A DNA stretch of 64,000 nucleotides from Kitasatospora sp. NBC_01246 (GCF_036226505.1 NZ_CP108484.1:682001-746000), one strand, 5' to 3'; shown: positions 50,904 to 59,137, numbered from the stretch's first letter. Notes: generated from the letters alone by a model not told the origin. Numbers and translations are program-made.

Positions 50904-51829
50904 GCCGAGCGGTGCTCCTGCGGGCTGACGCCGTGCACCCGCTTGAAGGCGGTGGAGAGGGCGAACGGGCTGCCGTAGCCGACCCGGTGGGCGACGGAGC
51001 CGAGCGTGGCGGCCGGGTCGTGCAGCAGGTCGGCGGCCAGCGCCAGCCGCCGGCGGGTGAGGTAGGACATCGGCGGTTCGCCGACCAGCTCGGCGAACCG
51101 GCGGGCCAGCGCGGCCCGGGAGACGCCGACCTCGGCGGCCAGGCCCGCCACCGTCCAGGGGTGGGCGAGGTCGCCGTGCAGCAGCCGCAGCGCGTGACCG
51201 ACCAGCGGGTCGGTGTGGGCGCGGTACCAGGCCGGGGCGTCGGACTCGGGCCGGGCCAGCCAGCTGCGCAGGGTGGCGATCAGCAACAGGTCCAACAGCC
51301 GGTCCAGTACCGCGTCCTGCCCCGGCAGGTCCTTGCCGATCTCCTCGCCGAGCAGGTCGATCAGCGGGGAGTGCCAGGAGTCCGCGGTCACCACCAGGAG
51401 CGGGGGCAGCGCCTCCAGCAGGCCCCGGCTGACCTCGCCGCGCAGCTGGTACGTCCCGCTGAGCAGCACGTCCGGGCCGTCGGTGGCATCGCCCCAGGTG
51501 CGGGTACCGAGCGCCATCGTCTCGCACAGCCCGTCGCCGGCCGGGGTGCTGGAGCTCTGGTCGGGGTGGATCACCACCCGGGGCGGGGTGGTGGGGGTGT
51601 CGGCGAGCACGTACGCGTCCGGGCCCCGGGCGATCGCCACGTCCCCGGTGGCGAGCCGGACGGCGGCGCCGTGGTCGGGCAGCACCCAGGCGGTGCCGCG
51701 CACGGGTGTGATCAGGGTGAGCGGTGCCCGGTCCTCGACCCGGATCGCCCAGGGCGGGGTGAGGACCGAGCGGATCAGGAAGGCGCCCCGGGCCCTCGGC
51801 CCCGCCAGGAGTCCGGCCAGTGCGTCCAT
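50879..51829 (-). CDS. AraC-family regulator with cupin N-terminus
   Basis: A 316-aa activator of the Cupin_6 type: N-terminal beta domain (WAIRVEDRAPLTLITPVRGT; LATGDVAIARGPDAYVLAD) and two C-terminal HTHs (WTVAGLAAEVGVSRAALARR; GSVAHRVGYGSPFALSTAFK) with the ending GVSPQEHR. ATG 51829 is chosen at the onset of homology. It is divergent from the DUF1772 gene, its likely target. Confidence 0.92.
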   Translation of the reverse strand: MDALAGLLAGPRARGAFLIRSVLTPPWAIRVEDRAPLTLITPVRGTAWVLPDHGAAVRLATGDVAIARGPDAYVLADTPTTPPRVVIHPDQSSSTPAGDGLCETMALGTRTWGDATDGPDVLLSGTYQLRGEVSRGLLEALPPLLVVTADSWHSPLIDLLGEEIGKDLPGQDAVLDRLLDLLLIATLRSWLARPESDAPAWYRAHTDPLVGHALRLLHGDLAHPWTVAGLAAEVGVSRAALARRFAELVGEPPMSYLTRRRLALAADLLHDPAATLGSVAHRVGYGSPFALSTAFKRVHGVSPQEHRSAGPVAAGG

Positions 51830-51963
51830 GGCGCCCGAGTGTAGACGCCGGGTGTGGACGCCCGCGTATGCGGTCGAGTGGCTCGGCGATGGTGCGGGCA
51901 CCCGCCGGGGCGGTTGACTCGGGGGTGTCGGACAGCGGGCGTTCACTACGGGGAGTGTGTGGG

Positions 51964-52464
51964 ATGGCGGGATTCAGAAGTGCGGTACTGCTGGCGGCGA
52001 CCCTGGCCATGGGACTGAGCGCGGGTCTGTTCTTCGCCTTCTCCTGCTCCGTCATGCCGGGGCTCGGCAAGGCCGACGACCGGACCTTCGTGGAGACCAT
52101 GCAGCGGATCAACGTGGCCATCCTGAACGGCTGGTTCATGCTGGTCTTCCTCGGCGCGCTCGCGCTCACCGTGCTCGCCGTGGTGCTGCAGTTCCGCGGC
52201 GGCGACCGGCGGCTGCTGCCCTGGCTGATCGCGGCGGCGGTGCTCTACACGGTGGTGCTGGTGGTCACGGGCGCGGTGAACGTCCCGCTCAACGATCAGC
52301 TGGCGGCGGCCGGTTCGCTCGACCGAATCCCGGACCTGGCGGCCGTGCGGGAGACCTTCGAGAGCAGCTGGGTGGGCTGGAACACCGTGCGGACGGTCGC
52401 CGCGACGGCCGGCTTCGGCTGCCTGCTGGCCGCCCTGGTGACCGGCGCGCGAAGCGCGCTCTGA
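51964..52464 (+). CDS. DUF1772 (anthrone-oxygenase-like) membrane protein
   Basis: A 166-aa protein with four membrane helices (RSAVLLAATLAMGLSAGLFF; GWFMLVFLGALALTVLAVVL; LLPWLIAAAVLYTVVLVVTG; VRTVAATAGFGCLLAALVTG) and the DUF1772 marks FAFSCSVMPGL and NVPLNDQL. Some members act as anthrone oxygenases, most are uncharacterised. ATG 51964 follows GGGGAG; it is divergent from an AraC gene, a common arrangement for this family. A very long palindrome follows. Confidence 0.88.
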   Translation: MAGFRSAVLLAATLAMGLSAGLFFAFSCSVMPGLGKADDRTFVETMQRINVAILNGWFMLVFLGALALTVLAVVLQFRGGDRRLLPWLIAAAVLYTVVLVVTGAVNVPLNDQLAAAGSLDRIPDLAAVRETFESSWVGWNTVRTVAATAGFGCLLAALVTGARSAL

Positions 52465-52484
52465 CGGTGCGCGGGGCCGGGCAC

Positions 52485-52535
52485 CCGGCCGACGGCGAAG
52501 CCCCGGACCGGGTCCGGGGCTTCGCCGTCGGCCGG
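52485..52535 (+). terminator. 25-bp perfect palindromic terminator
   Basis: Arms 52485-52509 and 52511-52535 are exact complements with one central base. It starts 21 bases after the DUF1772 stop. It is the longest perfect hairpin I see here. Confidence 0.85.
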
Positions 52536-52685
52536 CGGGCCGCGACGCCGGACCACGCGGGGCCGGCGGGAGGCGGCCGGCCGCGCCCGAAACCCCGGCG
52601 GGGCACGCATGGAGCACCGCCCGGTGGGCATCCGCGCAGGGACCCGGAACGCCCGGGAGCTGCAACGGAGCGAGAGGAGCCCGCC

Positions 52686-52871
52686 GTGAGCGACCCCCGC
52701 ACGGCGCCCAAGGTGCCCGACCTGCCGCCCGCCGAGGGCACGGAGGCACCCGACATCCCCGCGGCCGGTGGCGAGGAGGGCCGGACCCCGGCCGGAGGGC
52801 CGACCGCCGACCGGAACGGCTCGGCCGCGGAGACCACCAGGGCCGAGAACGAGGACGAGCCGCCGGACTGA
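52686..52871 (+). CDS. Small acidic disordered protein
   Basis: A 61-aa protein (GTG start, GAGAGGAG six bases upstream; MSDPRTAPKVPDLPPAEG...). It is rich in Pro, Glu, Asp and Gly, has no Cys or aromatic residues, and has DEPPD at the end. It lies between two strong hairpins (52485-52535 and 52899-52926), which supports a separate short transcript. No family recognised; it is like the 54-aa protein at 60710 in composition. Confidence 0.65.
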   Translation: MSDPRTAPKVPDLPPAEGTEAPDIPAAGGEEGRTPAGGPTADRNGSAAETTRAENEDEPPD

Positions 52872-52898
52872 CCGGCGGCGCGGACGGAGCCCGAAGAG

Positions 52899-52926
52899 CG
52901 CGGGCGCTCCCCCCGGAGCGCCCGCG
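52899..52926 (+). terminator. 12-bp hairpin after the 61-aa gene
   Basis: CGCGGGCGCTCC (52899-52910) and its complement (52915-52926) flank a CCCC loop, 28 bases after the stop. Confidence 0.75.
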
Positions 52927-52933
52927 CCCGCGT

Positions 52934-53221
52934 ATGCGCCCGTGCCCGTGGGCGCACGCCGGAGCACCGCCCGACCGGCTCGGGCTGTCGTGCACCGGAG
53001 CCGCCCCCGACCTCGCGGAGCCTGCGGACTCCGGCAACGTCTGCCGGTCCCAGGAGCACCGCGACGTCGCCATCCCGACCGTCGGTGGCCCGAAGGCCGT
53101 CGTCGAGCAGAGCCCGCTGAGCCGGGGCCGCTCGAACGAGGGCCAGATCGGCAGCCGACCGGTCACCTTCACGGCGGGCCGGCAGGGCTGGTGGAACCAC
53201 ACCAGCCTCAACGCGCAGTAG
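52934..53221 (+). CDS. Possible small protein of unknown function
   Basis: A 95-codon frame, about 60 of them in a plausible domain (VCRSQEHRDVAIPTVGGP; AVVEQSPLSRGRSNEGQIGS; TFTAGRQGWWNHTSLNAQ). Third positions are almost all G or C, and a perfect 20-bp hairpin begins 17 bases after the stop, both supporting expression. The ATG at 52934 lacks a Shine-Dalgarno and overlaps nothing; a later start or a decayed 5' end is possible. I do not recognise the family. Confidence 0.45.
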   Translation: MRPCPWAHAGAPPDRLGLSCTGAAPDLAEPADSGNVCRSQEHRDVAIPTVGGPKAVVEQSPLSRGRSNEGQIGSRPVTFTAGRQGWWNHTSLNAQ

Positions 53222-53238
53222 CCGGCGCCCTCCGCCGC

Positions 53239-53280
53239 GCCGCCACCGCGACGGGCCCGGGGGCCCGTCGCGGTGGCGGC
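53239..53280 (+). terminator. 20-bp perfect hairpin
   Basis: Arms 53239-53258 and 53261-53280 (GCCGCCACCGCGACGGGCCC and its complement) with a GG loop. It ends the possible gene at 52934-53221 and insulates the acetyltransferase gene. Confidence 0.85.
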
Positions 53281-53363
53281 AGGGGGGGTAAACGACTGGT
53301 TCCGGGACGCACCGTTCCGCGATCATGGAGCGGACACCCCCTGCCGACGAGGAGACCCACCCC

Positions 53364-54011
53364 ATGGCCGCGCCCGCCGACCCCACGGTCCTCCACCCGC
53401 TGCCCGAGCACCCGAGGGTGGTGCTGCTCAAACCGCTGGTGAAGTCCCCGCTGATCGAGGTCGGGGAGTACTCGTACTACGACGACCCGGACGACCCGAC
53501 CGCCTTCGAGACGCGCAACGTGCTGTACCACTACGGGCCGGAGAAGCTGGTGATCGGCAAGTTCTGCGCGCTGGGCACGGGCGTGCGCTTCCTCATGAAC
53601 GGCGCGAACCACCGGATGGACGGCCCGTCCACCTTCCCCTTCCCCACCATGGGCGGCTCCTGGGCCGACCACTTCGACCTGCTCACCAGGCTGCCGAACC
53701 GGGGCGACACCGTGGTCGGCAACGACGTCTGGTTCGGCCACGGCGCCACGGTGATGCCCGGGGTGCGGATCGGCCACGGCGCGATCGTCGCCGCCGGCGC
53801 CGTGGTCACCGGCGACGTGCCCGACTACGGCGTCGTCGGCGGCAACCCGGCCCGTCTCATCCGCACCCGCTACGGCGCCGAGGACGTCGCCCGCCTGCTG
53901 GCGGTGGCCTGGTGGGACTGGCCCCCGGCGCACATCACCGAGCACGTGCGGACGATCATGGCGGGCGGCATCGCCGATCTGGAGGCCGCCGCGCCGCCCG
54001 GCGGTTCCTGA
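53364..54011 (+). CDS. Vat-like streptogramin A / xenobiotic O-acetyltransferase
   Basis: A 215-aa left-handed beta-helix (hexapeptide) acetyltransferase. It follows the Vat layout closely: VGEYSYYDDPDDPTAFE, VLYHYGPEKLVIGKFCALG, MNGANHRMDG with the catalytic His83 (His82 in VatD), DTVVGNDVWFGHGATVMPGV, IVAAGAVVTGDVPDYGVVGG and NPARLIRTRY. Vat enzymes inactivate streptogramin A by O-acetylation; related XATs act on chloramphenicol or other hydroxyls. ATG 53364 follows GAGGAGACC; an upstream ATG at 53325 is less well placed. Real resistance has to be tested, as many environmental homologues exist. Confidence 0.88.
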   Translation: MAAPADPTVLHPLPEHPRVVLLKPLVKSPLIEVGEYSYYDDPDDPTAFETRNVLYHYGPEKLVIGKFCALGTGVRFLMNGANHRMDGPSTFPFPTMGGSWADHFDLLTRLPNRGDTVVGNDVWFGHGATVMPGVRIGHGAIVAAGAVVTGDVPDYGVVGGNPARLIRTRYGAEDVARLLAVAWWDWPPAHITEHVRTIMAGGIADLEAAAPPGGS

Positions 54012-54025
54012 TCCGGAGCCGGACG

Positions 54026-54298
54026 CTAGTCCACGGCCCGGCGGGCGACCAGGTTCCCGATCGCCGCGTAGACGATCGCCGGGATGCCGTAGTCGAGCAG
54101 GATCTGGACGGTCTGGCTGGAGACGGTGAAGAGCCCGCGCGACCAGGCGGCGAGCCAGTCGGCCGCGGAGTGGAACCAGCCGACGACGGTGTTTCCCTGA
54201 TTGGCGCTGAGCAGATCCAGGATGATCCAGACGACGAGAATGCCTGCAACGATGTGGGCCGCTGCTCTGATGGCCGAATTCATTCCTCTCATGGCCAC
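54026..54298 (-). CDS. Small conserved actinobacterial membrane protein
   Basis: A 90-aa protein with two hydrophobic segments (IVAGILVVWIILDLLSANQG and VQILLDYGIPAIVYAAIGNL) linked by WFHSAADWLAAWSRGLF. The pattern is that of a small conserved streptomycete membrane protein of unknown role. Start ATG 54298 or 54292. It converges on the acetyltransferase gene. Confidence 0.8.
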   Translation of the reverse strand: MAMRGMNSAIRAAAHIVAGILVVWIILDLLSANQGNTVVGWFHSAADWLAAWSRGLFTVSSQTVQILLDYGIPAIVYAAIGNLVARRAVD

Positions 54299-54340
54299 CG
54301 CTTAGCCCGTGGCGGCTGCGGCAAACCGGCCGAGGCCCGG

Positions 54341-55003
54341 TCAATTCCCTTGACCCTCAGGGCTGTTGTCCTGGCGAAGGTGCGTCCGGGGCCCGGGATG
54401 GACCGTCCGGACCAGCCGCCGCCCCAGCACCAGGTAGCCGAGCAGCGCGCCGAGGGTGTTGAGGATGACGTCGTCGATGTCGAAGGCCCGCCCGGTGATG
54501 AGCGCGCCCTGGACCAGTTCGACCAGCACCATGACCGCCGCCGTCCTGATCAGCACCCGGAACAGTCCGCGGGCCCTCGGCCACAGCACCGGTAGCAGCA
54601 GCCCGAACGGCACCCCGAGCAGCACGTTCCCGCCCACCTGGCGCAGCGCGTCCAGCGTGACGGCGTGCAGCAGGTAGTGCCGCAGCGAGTCGCCGGGGCG
54701 CAGGTTGCTGTGCACCCGGCCCACGGCCCCGGGCTCGGGCACCAGCGTGATGCGGGCCAGGAGGACGGCGAAGCCGACCATCGCGAGGAAGGCGGCGAGG
54801 AGGATGAGCCACCGGCCGACCGCCCTGGCCCAGGACCGCCGCTCGGGCGCCCGCTCCTGCACACCGTCCGACTCACCGATCGGCGGTTCCCCGTGGTCGG
54901 GCGGCGCCGGACGGCCGCGACGTCGCAGCCGTGCCGCCAGGGCCCACCGGGTACCGCCCCGGGGTCCGTCCCCGGCTTCCGTGTCGACCAGCTCTTTCGT
55001 CAC
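54341..55003 (-). CDS. VanZ-family membrane protein
   Basis: A 220-aa protein: charged N-terminus of about 60 residues, then helices (WLILLAAFLAMVGFAVLLAR; VGGNVLLGVPFGLLLPVLWP; VLVELVQGALI). VanZ markers are NLRPGDS, NVLLGVPFG and FDIDDVILNTLGALLGY. VanZ lowers teicoplanin sensitivity in enterococci; chromosomal homologues are widespread and often of unknown role. It is 330 bases from the Vat-like gene but on the opposite strand. Confidence 0.88.
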   Translation of the reverse strand: MTKELVDTEAGDGPRGGTRWALAARLRRRGRPAPPDHGEPPIGESDGVQERAPERRSWARAVGRWLILLAAFLAMVGFAVLLARITLVPEPGAVGRVHSNLRPGDSLRHYLLHAVTLDALRQVGGNVLLGVPFGLLLPVLWPRARGLFRVLIRTAAVMVLVELVQGALITGRAFDIDDVILNTLGALLGYLVLGRRLVRTVHPGPRTHLRQDNSPEGQGN

Positions 55004-55233
55004 GACTCCCCCGCCCGCTCAGGTGGTGCGCGACCGCCCGCCTACCCGCGCCGCGCCACCTCATGCCGCGTGTCCTCCTGCCGTGCGCGGGGCCGCCGGA
55101 TCGGTGGCCGCCCCGGCGACCGCGCCACGGGTGCGATGCTTGAGTTCGCCCGGTGGTGTGCACGGTCCGCGGAAAGCGGGGCAGGTTCCTGGGGAACGGT
55201 CGGAGCGGTCGGTTCGAGCGAAAGGTGGCCGGG

Positions 55234-55578
55234 GTGGACGGCGGAAGCGTGTTCTGGTGGGTGGCCGGCGGGATCGTCGCGGTCACCGTGGTGGTGGCGG
55301 TCGTCCTGGTGGTCAAACTGGTCCGGGCCCGGAGACTGCTGGGCTCGGCCGGCATCCCGATGTCGAAGAAGGTGCTCTTCTGGGCGTCCATCGCCTATCT
55401 GATCAGCCCGGTGGACCTGCTGCCCGACCCGATCCTGCTGGATGACATCGGCTTCCTGCTCGTGGCCCTGCGCTCGTTGAACAAGGCCGGGCTCCGGGCG
55501 GGTGTCGGCCCCGCGGTCCGCAGCGCGGCCGGTTACGCGGCCGCGCGGCCGAGGCAGCGGCCGGAGGGTCCGACGTAG
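55234..55578 (+). CDS. DUF1232 (YkvA-like) membrane protein
   Basis: A 114-aa protein with one strong N-terminal helix (VFWWVAGGIVAVTVVVAVVL) and the DUF1232 core ASIAYLISPVDLLPDPILLD followed by DIGFLLVALRSLN. GTG 55234 is chosen because AAAGG is eight bases upstream; the frame stays open to 55153. Function unknown. Confidence 0.8.
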   Translation: MDGGSVFWWVAGGIVAVTVVVAVVLVVKLVRARRLLGSAGIPMSKKVLFWASIAYLISPVDLLPDPILLDDIGFLLVALRSLNKAGLRAGVGPAVRSAAGYAAARPRQRPEGPT

Positions 55579-55607
55579 CACCCGGGCGGAACCGGTCGGG
55601 CGGGCAC

Positions 55608-56210
55608 TCAGCCCGCGCGGGGCCTCAGCAGGTCCTGGACGAGGGTGTCCACCAGGGCGGCGGAGACGCGCGACCCCGTCAGGGCGCAGTAGACGACCGG
55701 GCCGACGAGGCCGTCGACGACGGCGTCGGGGTCGAGTCCGGGCGAGAACGCGCCCGCGTCGATCCCGCGGACGACCAGGTCGCGCTCCCGACCGCGGCGA
55801 GGGCCGAGGTAGCGCTCCTGGAGGCGCTCGGCCGTCCTGGGATCATGCTGCGCCTGGGCGAGCAGCGCGAGCAGGACCCGGCCGGCCGGGTCGACGGCGA
55901 GGAACTCCGCGAACCGGGCCAGGTAGGCGCGGACGGTCTCCGCCGTGGGCGCCTCCTCGGTCGGGACGGGGAGCTGCTTCTCGGTGTCCTCGATGAGCGT
56001 GTCGAGCAGGATCTCGACCTTGGAGGGCCACCAGCGGTAGATCGTCTGCTTGGCGACCCCGGCGCGGCGCGCGATCGCCTCGATGGTGAGCGCGCCGAAC
56101 CCGTGCTCGACCAGCAGGTCGTCCGCGGCGTGGAGCACGGCCTGACGTGCGGTCTCGTCGCGCCGGTTGCCGGAGTGGGGTCTGCGGGGCGCGGAGCTCG
56201 TGGCGGGCAT
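55608..56210 (-). CDS. TetR-family regulator
   Basis: A 200-aa repressor: HTH ALTIEAIARRAGVAKQTIYR then WWPSKVEILLDTLIED, with a TetR_C-type domain (AGRVLLALLAQAQHDPRTAE). ATG 56210. It is divergent from the SDR gene; the dyad at 56249-56270 lies between and is the probable shared operator. Confidence 0.92.
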   Translation of the reverse strand: MPATSSAPRRPHSGNRRDETARQAVLHAADDLLVEHGFGALTIEAIARRAGVAKQTIYRWWPSKVEILLDTLIEDTEKQLPVPTEEAPTAETVRAYLARFAEFLAVDPAGRVLLALLAQAQHDPRTAERLQERYLGPRRGRERDLVVRGIDAGAFSPGLDPDAVVDGLVGPVVYCALTGSRVSAALVDTLVQDLLRPRAG

Positions 56211-56248
56211 GCGGGACACAGTACCGGGACCGGCCCGAATCCTGTTGT

Positions 56249-56270
56249 CTAGACGCAACGACTCGTCTAG
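56249..56270. promoter_or_regulatory. TetR operator
   Basis: CTAGACG (56249-56255) and CGTCTAG (56264-56270) form a perfect inverted repeat with an 8-base spacer in the 90-base divergent gap between the TetR and SDR genes. Confidence 0.7.
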
Positions 56271-56300
56271 GTTGAGTCCCCCAACCATCAGGGAGCGCCT

Positions 56301-57005
56301 GTGTCCGCCACACCCACCGCATCCGCCCGCCGGGCCCTCGTCGTCGGAGCCTCCCGGGGCCTGGGGCTCGTCCTCGCCGACGAACTCGCCCGACGCGACT
56401 GGCAGGTGATCGCCACCACCCGCCGGGACAGCGCCGGACTGCGGGCGATCGCCGACGCCCGGAACGGCCGGCTGCGGATCGAGTCGTTGGAGATGACCAG
56501 CCCGCGAGAGCTGTCCGCCCTGCGCGAGCGCCTGGACGGCCGCCGGCTCGACCTGCTCTTCGTCAACGCCGCGATCAACCTGAGCAACCGGCCGATCGAC
56601 GAGGTCCCGACCCACGAGTTCACGGAGGTGATGATCACCAACGCGCTGAGCCCCCTGCGCGCCCTCGCCGCCCTCCACGACCTCGTCGTACCCGGCGGCA
56701 CGGTCGCCGTCATGTCCTCCGACCAGGGCAGCATCACCCGGAACACCGAGGAGGGCTACGAGCTCTACAAGGCCAGCAAGGCCGCCCTGAACCAGCTGAT
56801 GCGCAGCTACGCCACCCGCCAGGCCGGCGACGGCCGGACCAAGCTGCTCATCGACCCCGGCCACAACCGGACGGAACTCGGCGGCTTCGACGCGCCGCTC
56901 GACCCCCGGGAGAGCATCCCCGCCGTCGTCGACGTCCTCGAAGCCCAGGCCGGCACCCCCGGCCTCCAGTTCCTGGACCTCCACGGCGAAGCCGTCCCCT
57001 GGTAG
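56301..57005 (+). CDS. Short-chain dehydrogenase/reductase
   Basis: A 234-aa classical-type SDR: cofactor motif ALVVGASRGLGLVLADELAR near 11-30, LLFVNAAINLS (NAG-like), VMSSDQGSI and the catalytic YELYKASKAAL. GTG 56301 follows GGGAG. It is controlled by the divergent TetR. Substrate unknown. Confidence 0.9.
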   Translation: MSATPTASARRALVVGASRGLGLVLADELARRDWQVIATTRRDSAGLRAIADARNGRLRIESLEMTSPRELSALRERLDGRRLDLLFVNAAINLSNRPIDEVPTHEFTEVMITNALSPLRALAALHDLVVPGGTVAVMSSDQGSITRNTEEGYELYKASKAALNQLMRSYATRQAGDGRTKLLIDPGHNRTELGGFDAPLDPRESIPAVVDVLEAQAGTPGLQFLDLHGEAVPW

Positions 57006-57022
57006 CCCCCGGGGTCCACCCC

Positions 57023-57053
57023 GTCCCGCCCGGCGAGGGCCGCCGGGCGGGAC
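57023..57053. terminator. Bidirectional terminator, 12-bp stem
   Basis: GTCCCGCCCGGC (57023-57034) and its complement (57042-57053) with a 7-nt loop, between convergent SDR and reductase genes. Confidence 0.85.
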
Positions 57054-57089
57054 GCGGTGGGGGGCGGCGCGGGCCGGGAGGGTGCCCGG

Positions 57090-57662
57090 TCAGTGGAGGA
57101 CGTCGAGGATCTGCTTCTGGAGGCCGTTGGAGTAGACCTCGTGCTCGACGAGCTGCAGCTTCTGCGCGTCCTTGTCCGTGGTGCTGAACAGGCGCTTGCC
57201 GGCGCCGAGCAGCAGCGGGTAGACGAGCAGGTGGTAGCGGTCGATCAGGCCGGCGTCGGAGAGGCCGTGGTTCAGGGTGGCGCTGCCGTGGACGATGATC
57301 GGGCCGCCCTCGGTCTCCTTGAGCGCGGCGACCTCGTCCAGCGAGCGCAGGATGCTGGTCTCGCCCCAGTTCGTGACCAGCTTGTCCGCGGTGAGCGTGG
57401 TCGAGACGACGTACTTCGGCATCGTCCGGTAGCGGGCGAACTCCGCCATGTCCGGCCAGACGGGGCTGAAGGCCTCGTAGCTGGTGCGGCCCAGCAGGAT
57501 GGCGGTGGACTCCTCCTGCTCGCGCCCCTTGATCTCGAAGGCCTCGGGGAGGAACTCGACGTCCTTGAAGGTCCATCCGGAGTTGCGGTAGCCGGGCTCG
57601 CCGCCCGGCGCCTCGACGACTCCGTCGAGGGAGACGAACGCGGTGCTGATGAGAGTGCGCAT
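57090..57662 (-). CDS. Dihydrofolate-reductase-like / RibD C-terminal domain protein
   Basis: A 190-aa reductase-fold protein (YyaP/YwjB type): STAFVSLDGVVEAPGGE near 5-21, ILLGRTSYEAFSPVWPD, KYVVSTTL and HGSATLNHGL. It probably binds NADPH; the substrate is unknown. ATG 57662 is chosen at the conserved MRTLIST start. It may be co-transcribed with the upstream SRPBCC/ArsR pair (50-base gap). Confidence 0.88.
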   Translation of the reverse strand: MRTLISTAFVSLDGVVEAPGGEPGYRNSGWTFKDVEFLPEAFEIKGREQEESTAILLGRTSYEAFSPVWPDMAEFARYRTMPKYVVSTTLTADKLVTNWGETSILRSLDEVAALKETEGGPIIVHGSATLNHGLSDAGLIDRYHLLVYPLLLGAGKRLFSTTDKDAQKLQLVEHEVYSNGLQKQILDVLH

Positions 57663-57712
57663 GGTGGTCCTCGGTGTCGTTCTCGGGTGCGGTCGGGATA
57701 TCCGGGCGGCGG

Positions 57713-58450
57713 TCAGCCGAGTACTCGTACGAGCCACCGCTGCCAGGCGTCCTCGGCTCCGTCGGTGTCCGCTCCGAACAGGTGGTGGAACATCAACGCC
57801 GTTCCGGCGCCGTGGTGGAAGGTGTAGAGGCCGTCCGCCGTGCGCAGCCCGAAGCGTTCGTCGTCGGCCCAGACCACCTCGCCGTCCAGCGGCGGCAGGC
57901 CGGCCGGCTCGGCCTGCGCCCGGGCGCCGACGGTCACCGGGGTGGGCAGCGACAGGGCGCCGGCGAGGGCCGCCCGGACGTCCTGCGCCGTCCGCCGGCC
58001 GGTCGGCGCCGCGGCGAACACCGGGACGGCCGTGCGGGCGGCGAAGTGGGTCAGGTACTGGGCCAGCGTGCCCAGGTGGAAGGGCCAGCCGCGGCGCAGC
58101 GCGTCGTACTCGTCCTGCCAGTCGTCGCCGAGGAGGCCGCTGTGGACGACGCGCAGGACGGTGGCGGCGCCGCCACGGCCTTCGATGAGGTACTCGAAGG
58201 CCATGAAGCGGCCGTCCTCGCCGGGTGACGTGCGGGTGGCCAGCCGCTTGCCGGGTTCGTAGGCGGTGACCAGGGCCTCCTCCCGGTGGCCGCCGGTCTC
58301 CATGGCCGCCGTGCCGCCCTCACGCGGTTCCACCTCGTTGCGGCCCATGAACCAGGAGTCGATCCCCGGGCCGGTGGCGATCGCCTCCCAGACCTGTTCG
58401 GGGCTCGCCGGCAGCGTGGTCTCCAGCTCGATCTCGAACGGGTGCGTCAT
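57713..58450 (-). CDS. SRPBCC (AHSA1-type) domain protein
   Basis: A 245-aa protein. The N-terminal AHSA1 domain (IELETTLPASPEQVWEAIAT; MGRNEVEPREGG; FEYLIEGRGGAATVLRVVHS) is followed by a C-terminal part of about 90 residues with a VVWADDERFGLRTADGLYTF segment. Such proteins bind hydrophobic ligands. The start overlaps the ArsR-like gene stop (ATGA), and ArsR-SRPBCC pairs are common and usually autoregulated. Confidence 0.85.
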   Translation of the reverse strand: MTHPFEIELETTLPASPEQVWEAIATGPGIDSWFMGRNEVEPREGGTAAMETGGHREEALVTAYEPGKRLATRTSPGEDGRFMAFEYLIEGRGGAATVLRVVHSGLLGDDWQDEYDALRRGWPFHLGTLAQYLTHFAARTAVPVFAAAPTGRRTAQDVRAALAGALSLPTPVTVGARAQAEPAGLPPLDGEVVWADDERFGLRTADGLYTFHHGAGTALMFHHLFGADTDGAEDAWQRWLVRVLG

Positions 58451-59097
58451 CGTCGGTCCTCCTCCGCCGCTTCGGAGTTCGTCGCCGGGGGCGCCCCGGT
58501 GGCGCCCGGCGGCCCGGCCGGGTCGGGGATCTGGTGCAGCCCGACGACCACCCGGTGGGTCCGGCCGCCCGGCGCGCTCTCGTCGTGATAGCGGCCGACG
58601 AGGGCGGCCACGGTCCGGGACAGCTCCTCGGCGAAGGCCGCCCGGTCGGCCGCCGAGGCGAACCGCACCTCCGCGTCGATGCCGAAGGAGGCGACCCGCC
58701 GGCCGGCCCGGGAGGCGCCGGTCAGCAGTTGCCCGACCTCCTGGACCAGCCGTGACCCCAGGGCCAGCAGCCAACGGGCCGAGAGCTGGTCGGGCGAGCG
58801 GACCGGGTCCGGGCGCACGGCGGCCAGGGCGAGCGGGGAGATCACGTAGGAGGCGGCGGTGGCGCGGTACACCCGTTCGGTGACGTTGCCCTTACGCCGT
58901 TCCTCGGCGAGTTCGACGAGCCCGTGACGCTCCAGCTCCTTCAGGTGGTAGTTGACCTTCTGCCGGGGCAGCCCGAGGCGGCCGGCCAGCATGGTGGCCG
59001 AGCCGGGCTCGGCCAGGGCGGCGAGGATCCGGGACCGGATCGGGTCCAGGGAAGCCTCGGCCGCGGCGGGCTCTTCGATCACAGCGACGTCCAGCAC
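58447..59097 (-). CDS. ArsR-type winged-helix regulator
   Basis: A 216-aa regulator: DPIRSRILAALAEPGSATML and LGLPRQKVNYHLKELERHGL form the HTH, then VELAEERRKGNVTERVYRAT is the wing. The C-terminal half (about 85-216) is an extra domain of unknown role. GTG 59097 sits almost on its GGAGG, so GTG 59082 may be the true start. The promoter holds the dyad TTGTC-AA-GACAA (59126-59137). It leads the operon with the SRPBCC gene. Confidence 0.85.
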   Translation of the reverse strand: MLDVAVIEEPAAAEASLDPIRSRILAALAEPGSATMLAGRLGLPRQKVNYHLKELERHGLVELAEERRKGNVTERVYRATAASYVISPLALAAVRPDPVRSPDQLSARWLLALGSRLVQEVGQLLTGASRAGRRVASFGIDAEVRFASAADRAAFAEELSRTVAALVGRYHDESAPGGRTHRVVVGLHQIPDPAGPPGATGAPPATNSEAAEEDRR

Positions 59098-59125
59098 CCC
59101 TCCAGAATGCTTCCGACAGGATTCT

Positions 59126-59137
59126 TTGTCAAGACAA
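59126..59137. promoter_or_regulatory. Operator-like dyad before the ArsR-type gene
   Basis: TTGTC-AA-GACAA is a perfect 5+2+5 dyad. On the minus strand it overlaps a TTGACA -35-like hexamer, so binding would block transcription of the ArsR/SRPBCC operon. Confidence 0.5.
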
